Shown here piece after piece: positions 17,368 through 24,862 of a DNA stretch of 64,000 nt. The stretch is from Brachybacterium ginsengisoli. Its GTDB lineage: Bacteria; Actinomycetota; Actinomycetes; Actinomycetales; Dermabacteraceae. The stretch lies in contig NZ_CP023564.1 of NCBI RefSeq assembly GCF_002407065.1, positions 1,798,001 to 1,862,000 on the forward strand, in the 5' to 3' direction. Both the position numbers and the translations under genes were made by a program. Under the pieces are notes generated by a model. That model saw only the letters and a program-made list of their open reading frames with translations, made no database searches and was not told where the DNA came from. Every line of letters starts with the position of its first letter. The stretch's first letter is position 1.

Positions 17368-18366
17368 GTGAGCCCACGCCGTGACCGTCCGTCGACGGAT
17401 GCCCCGCGCGACGGTGCCCGCAAGCCCTACACGCGTCCCAGCAGCGCGCACCGCAGCGCGCGGGAGAAGCTCTCGAAGCGGCTCTCCGCGGGGGATCCGC
17501 GCAGCGAGCAGGATCCGCAGCGCCGGATCCCGGTGGGGCTGTCCACCTCCTCGGTCTTCCCGGCGGGGGTCGAGGAGGGCTTCCGCCTCGCGAGCGAGAT
17601 CGGGTTCGACGGGATGGAGGTGATGGTCTCCTATCCCCAGGACAGCCGGGACCCCGCGATCCTGCGCGAGTACTCCGAGCGCTACGAGCTGCCGATCCTC
17701 TCGCTCCACGCGCCCACGCTGTTCTTCCTGCAGGGGCTGTGGGGTCGGGACGCCTGGGTGAAGATCGAGCGGACCATCGAGATCGCCAAGGAGCTCGAGG
17801 TCCCCACGATCGTGGCCCATCCGCCGTTCCGCTGGCAGGGGAGGTACGCGACCGGCTTCGTCGAGGGCGTGGCGGCGCTCGAGGAGGAGCACGGCATCGC
17901 GATCGCCGTGGAGAACATGTACCCGTGGCGGCTGGGCGTGCGGGAGCTGCTGAACTACCTGCCCGACCACGATCCGACCGACGAGGACTACGCCCACGTC
18001 ACCGTCGACCTCTCCCATGCCGCGACCGCGGGCGACGACGCGCTGGAGATGATCGAACGGCTCGGCGACCGGCTGACCCACCTGCATCTGGCCGACGGCT
18101 CCGGGAGGACCACCAAGGACGAGCACCTGCCGCCCGGCGAGGGGAACCAGCCCTGCGCCGAGGTGCTGCGGCGGCTCGCCAACCGCGGCTGGGAGGGCTC
18201 GGTCCTGCTCGAGGTCACCACCAGCGGCAACGCCGAGATCCGGGAGCGTACCCTCCGCCAGAGCCTCGACTTCGCCCGCCACCACCTGGGCCACCATCTC
18301 GAGAACGACGCAGACGGGGGAGCAGACGGGGGAGACGGGGGAGACGTGGGATCCACCACCCCGTGA
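17368..18366 (+). CDS. sugar phosphate isomerase/epimerase (xylose isomerase-like TIM barrel)
   Basis: AP-endonuclease family 2 fold, 332 residues. A basic N-terminal extension (1-50) precedes the barrel, which starts at IPVGLSTSSVFP. Likely metal ligands are in IVAHPP, AVENMYPW, VDLSHA, THLHLADGSG and LLEVTT, spaced as in this family. The start is GTG 17368 with CGAGGAG 6-12 bases upstream. The C-terminus is an Asp/Gly-rich repeat encoded by a degenerate GACGGGGGAG repeat. The substrate is unknown. It lies 106 bases before oleA in the same direction, so shared transcription with the ole cluster is possible but not shown. Confidence 0.8.
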   Translation: MSPRRDRPSTDAPRDGARKPYTRPSSAHRSAREKLSKRLSAGDPRSEQDPQRRIPVGLSTSSVFPAGVEEGFRLASEIGFDGMEVMVSYPQDSRDPAILREYSERYELPILSLHAPTLFFLQGLWGRDAWVKIERTIEIAKELEVPTIVAHPPFRWQGRYATGFVEGVAALEEEHGIAIAVENMYPWRLGVRELLNYLPDHDPTDEDYAHVTVDLSHAATAGDDALEMIERLGDRLTHLHLADGSGRTTKDEHLPPGEGNQPCAEVLRRLANRGWEGSVLLEVTTSGNAEIRERTLRQSLDFARHHLGHHLENDADGGADGGDGGDVGSTTP

Positions 18367-18472
18367 GGGACTCCCCAGGCGCGGGTGGGACAATGACGAC
18401 CGCATGCGCAGGGTCCCCGCGGCCCTCATGCGACGACGACATCCACACGGAACGACGAGGTAGCGCACGCTG

Positions 18473-19504
18473 ATGGGGAACGGGAACACAGGGATCGTCC
18501 ACAGGAACACCAGCCTGCTCGCGGTCGAGATGAGCCTCCCGCAGGTCACGGTGACCTCCGATGAGATCGACGAGATGCTCTCCCCGGCGCGCAAGCGCCT
18601 GCGGCTGCCCAAGGGCGTGCTCCAGCGCGTCGCCGGGGTCTACGAGCGCCGCTGGTGGCGCGACCGCGACAACGGCTGGAAGCAGGGCGTGGTGCTCGCC
18701 GCCGAGCGCGCCATGGCCAAGGCCGGCATCATGCGCGACCAGGTGGGCCTGCTGATCAACGCCTCGGTGTCCCGCCAGCACCTCGAGCCGGCGGTGTCCA
18801 CGGGCATCCACCACTCCCTGGGCATGCCGCCCAGCTGCATGAACTTCGACATCACCAACGCCTGCCTCGGCTTCGTCAACGCGATGACGATGGCGGCGAG
18901 CATGATCGACTCCGGGCAGATCAAGTACGCCCTGGTCGTCGGCGCGGAGGACGTCGAGGAGGTCCAGCGCGGCACCATCGACCGCCTGAACTCCAAGACC
19001 TCGACCCGCGCGGACTTCAACAACCAGTTCGCCTCCCTGACCCTCGGCTCCGGCGCCGCGGCCGCCGTGCTCGGCCCGGCCGACGTGCACCCCGAGGGCC
19101 ACCGCCTGAAGCACACCCAGGCCCGTGCGGGCACGGAGCATCACGAGCTGTGCGTCGCGGACATGCAGGACATGCGCACCGACTCCGCGGGGCTGCTCGA
19201 GAACGGCATCCAGCTCATCCTCGACACCTGGAAGGGGGCCAACGAGGCCGGATTCGACTTCAAGAACCTCGACGTGGTCATCCCGCACCAGGTCTCCTCG
19301 GTGTACATCCGCAACTTCTCGAAGATCACCGGCGTGGGGATGGACCGTATCCCGGTCACCCTCGCGGACTGGGGCAACGTCGCCGCGGAGGCGGTGCCGA
19401 TGACCCTCGCGCACGCCCAGAACGACATCTCCCGCGGGCAGCGCGTGCTGCTCATGGGAGTCGGCTCCGGACTGAACACGGCGATGATGGAGGTCGAGTG
19501 GTGA
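18473..19504 (+). CDS. oleA: OleA, acyl-CoA head-to-head condensing thiolase
   Basis: Starts long-chain olefin synthesis by joining two fatty acyl-CoAs into a beta-keto acid. The 343-residue protein has the thiolase/KAS III fold. The nucleophile is Cys131 in ITNACLGF, with His272 in IPHQVSS and Asn302 in DWGNVAAEA completing the Cys-His-Asn triad. It differs from FabH in the NACLGF context and in its neighbours: an OleB-OleC fusion and OleD follow directly. ATG 18473 is chosen; a GAGG lies about 12 bases upstream. Its stop overlaps the GTG of oleBC (TGGTGA), indicating translational coupling. Confidence 0.93.
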   Translation: MGNGNTGIVHRNTSLLAVEMSLPQVTVTSDEIDEMLSPARKRLRLPKGVLQRVAGVYERRWWRDRDNGWKQGVVLAAERAMAKAGIMRDQVGLLINASVSRQHLEPAVSTGIHHSLGMPPSCMNFDITNACLGFVNAMTMAASMIDSGQIKYALVVGAEDVEEVQRGTIDRLNSKTSTRADFNNQFASLTLGSGAAAAVLGPADVHPEGHRLKHTQARAGTEHHELCVADMQDMRTDSAGLLENGIQLILDTWKGANEAGFDFKNLDVVIPHQVSSVYIRNFSKITGVGMDRIPVTLADWGNVAAEAVPMTLAHAQNDISRGQRVLLMGVGSGLNTAMMEVEW

Positions 19505-22200
19505 GCACCACCCGCAGCACCGGGCGCCGTCGGGCGTCCACCCCCGACGCGATCGAGATCCCGGAGCAGCCCGGCGTGGACCCGCGGCTGCACCGCAGCC
19601 TCGAGGTGCGCGACCACACGGGCGAGCCCCGCCGCTGGCACCTGCTGGACTCCGGTCCGCTGCTGGCCGAGCGCGGCATCACGCCGCGCGGCACCCTGCT
19701 GGCCGTGCACGGCAACCCGACCTACTCCTTCCTGTTCCGCTCCCTGGTGCGCGAGGACATCCCCTGGCGGCTGATCGCGGTCGACCAGCTCGAGATGGGC
19801 TACTCCGAGCGCACCGGGCTCAAGCGCCGCTACCAGGACCGCATCACCGACCTCTCGCTGCTCACGGACGCGCTGTCCCTGCGCGGCCCGGTGGTCACCG
19901 TCGGCCACGACTGGGGCGGCCTGATCTCCGCCGGCTGGGCGCTGGACAACCGCCACGACCTGGCCGGGATGATCCTGACCAACACCGGCGTGCACCAGAA
20001 GCTCGAGGAGGCCCTGCCGAAGGCCCTCCAGCTCGCGACCGCCCCCTGGTTCCGCACCCCCTCGACCTCGGTGACCGACACCTTCCTGCGCACCACGATC
20101 GCTCTGTCGAAGCCGGCGCTGCCGCGCGAGGTCCAGGACGCCTACCTCGCGCCGTACCGCGGCCGCTCCCGCCGCCTGGGCATCGATCAGTTCGTCGCCG
20201 ACATCCCCGCCGCCGCGGACCACCCCTCGCGCACCACGCTGGAGCGGGTGGCCCAGGGCATCACGGAGCTCGAGGTCCCCACGCTGTTCGCCTGGGGCCC
20301 GCGGGACATCACCTTCTCGGACCGCTTCCTGCGCGATCTCATCCAGCGCGTCCCGCACGCGGACGTCCACCGCTTCGAAGGAGCCTCCCACCTGGTGTGG
20401 GAGGACGCCGACGTGGCCGGGCTGGTCGCCGAGTGGCTCGAGACCACCTTCGGCACCGCCGAGGAGCCCCGCAGCGCGGCACCGGCCTGGGCGCCGGTCT
20501 CCTCCTTCGCCGAGCCCGCGCCGGAGCGGCCGATCGGGGCGCGCATCGCGGAGCTCGCCGCCGACCCCCGTCACGCCCACCGACCGGCGGTCGTCGAGCT
20601 CGCCGGCCCGGACGGCGAGCCGCGGGAGATCTCCTGGTCCCTGCTCGACCGCCGTGTCGACGACATCGCCGCCGGGCTCCTCGCCCACGGCGTCCATCCC
20701 GGTGACCGGGTCAGCCTGCTGATCACCCCGGGCGCCGACCTGACCGGCGTCCTCTACGCCTGCTTCCGGATCGGCGCGGTCGCCGTGGTCGCCGACGCGG
20801 GCCTCGGCACCGCCGGGCTGACCCGCGCGGTCATCGGCTCCCATCCGGACTGGTTCATCGGCATCAAGCGCGCGCTCGTCGGCGCGCGGGCCCTGGGCTG
20901 GCCGGGTCGACGGATCTCCGTCGAGCAGCTGCCCACCGTGGACCGCGCGGCCCTGGGCGTGGAGACCTCCATCGCCGAGCTCGCCCGCTCCGGCGGGATG
21001 ATGCGCGAGCTGGGGGCGCCGCTGAACGCCGCCTGGCCCGATCCCGATGCGGATGCCGCGATCCTGTTCACCTCCGGATCGACCGGCCCCGCCAAGGGCG
21101 CGGTGCTCACCCACCGCCAGCTGGGCGCGATGTTCGCCGCGGTGGGGGACACCCTCGACCTGGCGCCCGAGCGCGGGCTGGTCGCCGGCTTCGCCACCTT
21201 CGCCCTGCTGGGCCCGGCGCTCGGTGCGCCGACCGTGGTGCCCGACATGGACATCATGCGACCCGGCGAGCTGACCGCTCCGGCGCTGGCCGCGGCGATC
21301 GCGGCCCTCGGCCGACCGGCCGTGTTCACCGCTCCGGCCGCGCTGCGGAACATCATCGACACCGCCGATCAGCTCGACGACGCCGGACGCGCCGCGATGG
21401 CCGGCGCGGAGAGCTTCTTCTCCGCCGGGGCCCCGATCCCCGCGCACCTGCTGCGCGAGCTGCGCGACCTCATGCCCGACGCCCGGGCGCTGACCCCGTA
21501 CGGCATGACCGAGTGCCTGGCCGTGGCCGCGATCGACCTCGACGGCATCGACGCCGCCGGCGAGGGCTCCGGCGTCTGCGTCGGCCGCCCGGTGCCGCGG
21601 GTCGAGATCGCGATCGCGATCATGGACGAGCACGGCATCACTACGGGGGAGATCACCGAGGAGCCCGGCGCGACCGGCGAGATCCTCGTGCGCGCACCCC
21701 ACGTCCGCGACCGCTACCTGATGCTGTGGCGCACCACCCGCACGTCCATGCGCTTCGAGGGCTGGCACGCCACGGGCGATGTGGGCCATCTCGATGCCGA
21801 GGGTCGGCTGTGGGTCGAGGGCCGGGCGGAGCACGTCCTGTCCACGGCCGACGGCCTGTTCACTCCGGTCCGGATCGAGGAGGCCGCGGAGTCCGTGCCC
21901 ACCGTGCGCCGTGCCGGTGCCGCGGCCGTCGGCCCTCGCGGCACCCAGCAGGTGGTGGTGATCCTCGAGACCGAGGACGGCTACCGCCCCGGCGCCGCCG
22001 GTCGCCCCCGCCCCACCGAGCCCTCCCTGCAGGAGGCCGTGCGCCGCGCGGTCCGGGACAGCTCCGGCGCGGAGGTGGTCGCGGTGTTCACCACCCGTGC
22101 CCTGCCCACCGACATCCGCCACAACTCGAAGATCGATCGCGCGGCCCTGTCCCGCTGGTCCGCGCAGACCCTCGCGGGCGAACGGGCGGACTCCCTGTGA
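19501..22200 (+). CDS. oleBC: OleBC fusion: beta-lactone decarboxylase + beta-lactone synthetase
   Basis: A single 899-residue protein carries the last two steps of olefin synthesis. Residues 1-310 are an alpha/beta-hydrolase of the haloalkane-dehalogenase type. Its nucleophile is Asp137 in HDWGG and a likely catalytic His297 lies in GASHLVW, as in OleB, which decarboxylates the cis-beta-lactone to a cis-olefin. After a short linker, residues about 345-899 form an AMP-dependent ligase-like OleC. It has TSGSTGPAKG (524-533), YGMTE, ATGDVGHLD and the C-terminal lysine Lys877 in HNSKID. OleC turns the beta-hydroxy acid into the lactone. The GTG start overlaps the oleA stop; a second GTG at 19498 is the alternative. 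Fusion of OleB and OleC is known in actinobacteria such as Micrococcus. Confidence 0.93.
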   Translation: MSTTRSTGRRRASTPDAIEIPEQPGVDPRLHRSLEVRDHTGEPRRWHLLDSGPLLAERGITPRGTLLAVHGNPTYSFLFRSLVREDIPWRLIAVDQLEMGYSERTGLKRRYQDRITDLSLLTDALSLRGPVVTVGHDWGGLISAGWALDNRHDLAGMILTNTGVHQKLEEALPKALQLATAPWFRTPSTSVTDTFLRTTIALSKPALPREVQDAYLAPYRGRSRRLGIDQFVADIPAAADHPSRTTLERVAQGITELEVPTLFAWGPRDITFSDRFLRDLIQRVPHADVHRFEGASHLVWEDADVAGLVAEWLETTFGTAEEPRSAAPAWAPVSSFAEPAPERPIGARIAELAADPRHAHRPAVVELAGPDGEPREISWSLLDRRVDDIAAGLLAHGVHPGDRVSLLITPGADLTGVLYACFRIGAVAVVADAGLGTAGLTRAVIGSHPDWFIGIKRALVGARALGWPGRRISVEQLPTVDRAALGVETSIAELARSGGMMRELGAPLNAAWPDPDADAAILFTSGSTGPAKGAVLTHRQLGAMFAAVGDTLDLAPERGLVAGFATFALLGPALGAPTVVPDMDIMRPGELTAPALAAAIAALGRPAVFTAPAALRNIIDTADQLDDAGRAAMAGAESFFSAGAPIPAHLLRELRDLMPDARALTPYGMTECLAVAAIDLDGIDAAGEGSGVCVGRPVPRVEIAIAIMDEHGITTGEITEEPGATGEILVRAPHVRDRYLMLWRTTRTSMRFEGWHATGDVGHLDAEGRLWVEGRAEHVLSTADGLFTPVRIEEAAESVPTVRRAGAAAVGPRGTQQVVVILETEDGYRPGAAGRPRPTEPSLQEAVRRAVRDSSGAEVVAVFTTRALPTDIRHNSKIDRAALSRWSAQTLAGERADSL

Positions 22201-23189
22201 GCGCCCCGACGATCCTGGTCACCGGCGCCTCCGGCATGCTCGGCGGCGCGGTCGCGACCGTGCTCCGGGACCGCGGCGCCACGGTCCGCGCCTTCCAGCG
22301 CCGACCGGCCGGGATCGACGGGGTCGAGGACATCACCGGTTCGCTGACGGACGCCGCCGACGTGCGGCGTGCGGTGACCGGAGCCGACGCCGTCATCCAT
22401 CTCGCGGCCAAGGTCTCGATCTCCGGACCGGAGCACGAGTACCGGGCGATCAACATCGAGGGCACCCGCCACGTGGTCGACGCCCTGCGCGCCCAGGGCG
22501 GGGGAGCGCTCGTGAACGTCTCCTCGCCGTCGGTCGCCCACCTCGGTCGGGCGATCGTCGGGGCCGATGCGACCCCCGCGGATCCCTCGATGGCCCGCGG
22601 TCCGTACGCGCGCACCAAGGCCGCGGCCGAGCTGCTGGCCATGGAGGCCGACGGCACGGACGGGCTGCAGGTCACGTCCGTGCGACCGCATGTGGTGTGG
22701 GGCCCGGGGGACACCCAGCTGGTGGGCCGGATCGTGGATCGTGCGAGCCGCGGACGGCTCCCGCTGCTGGACGACGGCATGGCGCTGATCGACACCACCT
22801 ACGTGGACAACGCCGCGGAGGCGATCGTCGCCGCAGCCGATCGGATCCATGAGGTCCACGGCGAGAGCTTCGTGGTCTCCAACGGTGAGCCCCGCACGGT
22901 GCGCGACGTCTTCGCCGGCTGGTGCGCGGCGGCCGGCGTCCCGGCACCGACCCTGCGGGTCCCGGGCGCGGCGGCCCGCTTCGCCGGCCGGCTGATCGAG
23001 CGTGTCTGGGAGAAGCGCCCCGGGCACGACGAGCCGCCGATGACCGAGTTCCTCGCCGAGCAGATGTCCACCGCGCACTGGTTCGACCAGCGACGCACCC
23101 GGGAGCGCCTGCAGTGGACGCCCCAGGTCAGCCTCGACGAGGGCAACGAGCGCCTCGCCGAGTGGTTCCGAGAGCATCCTGTCCTCTGA
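22197..23189 (+). CDS. oleD: OleD, NADPH-dependent beta-keto acid reductase
   Basis: Extended short-chain dehydrogenase of 330 residues that reduces the OleA product to a beta-hydroxy acid. The cofactor motif is TGASGMLG (9-16) and the catalytic pair is Tyr137/Lys141 in YARTK, with the upstream serine in VNVSSPS. It has RPHVVWGPGD and YVDN, typical of 3-beta-HSD-like epimerase/dehydrogenases including OleD. GTG 22197 overlaps the oleBC stop (GTGA), so oleA-oleBC-oleD is one translationally coupled unit. The product acts in the cytosol, probably in a complex with OleBC. Confidence 0.9.
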   Translation: MSAPTILVTGASGMLGGAVATVLRDRGATVRAFQRRPAGIDGVEDITGSLTDAADVRRAVTGADAVIHLAAKVSISGPEHEYRAINIEGTRHVVDALRAQGGGALVNVSSPSVAHLGRAIVGADATPADPSMARGPYARTKAAAELLAMEADGTDGLQVTSVRPHVVWGPGDTQLVGRIVDRASRGRLPLLDDGMALIDTTYVDNAAEAIVAAADRIHEVHGESFVVSNGEPRTVRDVFAGWCAAAGVPAPTLRVPGAAARFAGRLIERVWEKRPGHDEPPMTEFLAEQMSTAHWFDQRRTRERLQWTPQVSLDEGNERLAEWFREHPVL

Positions 23190-23238
23190 GTCCCGATCCG
23201 GACCATGGGTCCACCGCACGGAAGAGCACGGTCAACGC

Positions 23239-23931
23239 ATGAACGAGAATCCCCCCGCCGGCACCGCGGGCACGGCCCCCGAGGACGACGCGACCCTGCT
23301 GGCAGAGATCGACGCCGAGCTGGCCGCGGAGCGCACCAGCCGCCCCCGTGCCGGACAGCGGCTCGTGGGCCTCGTGCTGCTGATCGGCGGGCTCATCGGC
23401 TGGCTCTCCTCGCTCGAGCTCCAGTCCGGCAAGGAGATCCTGCTCGCCGACCCGGGCGCGACGCTGTCCTGCGACGTGAACCCGCTGATCTCCTGCGGCA
23501 ACGTCATGATGACCTGGCAGTCCTCGGCGCTGGGGATCCCGAACATGGCGATCGGGCTGGCCGGCTTCGCCATCATGGGCGCGATCGGCGCGCTGATGAT
23601 CTCCGGCACGCAGCTGCCCACCTGGTTCCGCTGGGCACAGCTGGGGGGCATGACGTTCGCCGTCGGGTACGTGCACTTCCTGGCGATCTCGACGATCTTC
23701 TTCATCCGCGCCCTGTGCCCCTGGTGCATGGTGATCTGGAGCGTCACCGCCCCGATGTTCTTCGCCTCGCTCGCCCGCGCCGTCGAGAACGGGGATCTGC
23801 GCCCGCCGGCGCCGGTGGCGTCCCTGCTGCGGCGCTGGGTGGTGCTGACGCTGCTGTGGTACCTGCTGGTGATGGTGGTGATCGCCCTGGTGTTCCGTCG
23901 GCAGTGGCTGCTGATGCTGGGCCTCGGCTGA
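23239..23931 (+). CDS. vitamin K epoxide reductase family protein
   Basis: Membrane thiol oxidoreductase (VKOR) of 230 residues, expected to reoxidise a DsbA-like partner and pass electrons to menaquinone for disulfide formation outside the membrane. It has four to five hydrophobic segments. The loop cysteine pair is Cys78/Cys86 (CDVNPLISC) and the active CXXC is Cys160-Cys163 (CPWC). No fused thioredoxin domain is present, so a separate DsbA is needed and is not in this window. ATG 23239 lies 50 bases after oleD. Confidence 0.92.
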   Translation: MNENPPAGTAGTAPEDDATLLAEIDAELAAERTSRPRAGQRLVGLVLLIGGLIGWLSSLELQSGKEILLADPGATLSCDVNPLISCGNVMMTWQSSALGIPNMAIGLAGFAIMGAIGALMISGTQLPTWFRWAQLGGMTFAVGYVHFLAISTIFFIRALCPWCMVIWSVTAPMFFASLARAVENGDLRPPAPVASLLRRWVVLTLLWYLLVMVVIALVFRRQWLLMLGLG

Positions 23932-24013
23932 CCGTTCCTCCCCAGAGCATGCTCGTCCCCACGGCGCAGCCACTCGTGGCGATCGGCGCCGGGCCCGTCC
24001 TAGGTTCGCGGGC

Positions 24014-24862
24014 ATGGGAGCAGAGACGGGAACCGATCAGTCGCGGCGCGGCCGGTCCGGGCGGCACCGGCGGAGGCCCGGTGCGCTGATCGAGCGCCGG
24101 GACCACTCACCGACCCGGCCGTCCCGGTCCCTCCCCGCCCCCTCGCCCTCGGCCCTGGTGGGGCTCGCCGTCCTGGTGCTGATCGGGTTCGGCGTGGTGC
24201 ATCTGTCCGGCTCGGGATCAGCGGTCCCACTGGAGGACGCGCCGACGGTGCAGCAGCCCTCGCCGGGCGACGAGAGCGGATCGCCGACCGCCGGTGCCGC
24301 CCGGGCGGACTCCTCGACAGGGGAGGCGGGGACCGACGACGGTCCGTCCTCCGCGGGCTCCGCCCCGTCCGCGGCAGCCGGGGACGGTGAGCAGGACACC
24401 GAGGCCGCGGAGATCGTCGTCCACGTCTCCGGAGCGGTCGCCGCTCCCGGGCTCGTCCGGCTGCCGCCCGGCTCTCGGATCGACGATGCGCTGCGCGCCG
24501 CCGGCGGCGCCCTGGAGGACGCGGACCTCTCCGCGATCAACCTCGCCCGCCCCCTCGTCGACGGCGAGCAGATCCATGTTCCCGTCCCGGGCGAGGAGCC
24601 GCGGCCGGACGCCGCCGCGGCGCCCGCGCAGGAGGGTGCGGCCGCAGGGAGCACCGGCCCCGGAGACGCGGCGCGGATCGACCTGAACACCGCGAACGCC
24701 GCCGAGCTCGAGGAGCTGCCGGGAGTGGGTCCGGCGATCGCGGAGCGGATCGTCGAGCACCGTGAGCGGAACGGCCCCTTCACCTCCGTGGAGGGCCTGC
24801 TGGAGGTCTCCGGGATAGGCCCGGCCACGCTCGAGGAGATCCGCGAGCAGGCGACGGTATGA
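24014..24862 (+). CDS. comEA: ComEA-type helix-hairpin-helix DNA-binding protein
   Basis: Predicted DNA receptor of the type used in natural transformation, 282 residues. A basic cytosolic N-terminus is followed by one transmembrane helix (about 46-66) and an acidic Ser/Gly/Ala linker. An SLBB domain follows (about 133-195, VHVSGAVAAPGLVRLPPG). Two helix-hairpin-helix motifs close the protein (LNTANAAELEELPGVGPAIA and VEGLLEVSGIGPATLEEI). This SLBB-plus-HhH layout is usual for ComEA. The stop overlaps the comEC start by four bases (ATGA). Many actinobacteria keep comEA/comEC without shown competence. Confidence 0.9.
   Translation: MGAETGTDQSRRGRSGRHRRRPGALIERRDHSPTRPSRSLPAPSPSALVGLAVLVLIGFGVVHLSGSGSAVPLEDAPTVQQPSPGDESGSPTAGAARADSSTGEAGTDDGPSSAGSAPSAAAGDGEQDTEAAEIVVHVSGAVAAPGLVRLPPGSRIDDALRAAGGALEDADLSAINLARPLVDGEQIHVPVPGEEPRPDAAAAPAQEGAAAGSTGPGDAARIDLNTANAAELEELPGVGPAIAERIVEHRERNGPFTSVEGLLEVSGIGPATLEEIREQATV

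Noticed and set aside
18308-18350. GACGGGGGAG repeat near the end of the TIM-barrel gene
   Set aside because: A low-complexity Asp/Gly-rich tail; too short and irregular to be a CRISPR or regulatory array.
18393-18473. A 26-codon frame ending in TGATG at the oleA start
   Set aside because: The overlap suggests coupling, but the peptide has no recognisable feature or ribosome site. Chance frames like this are common in high-GC DNA.
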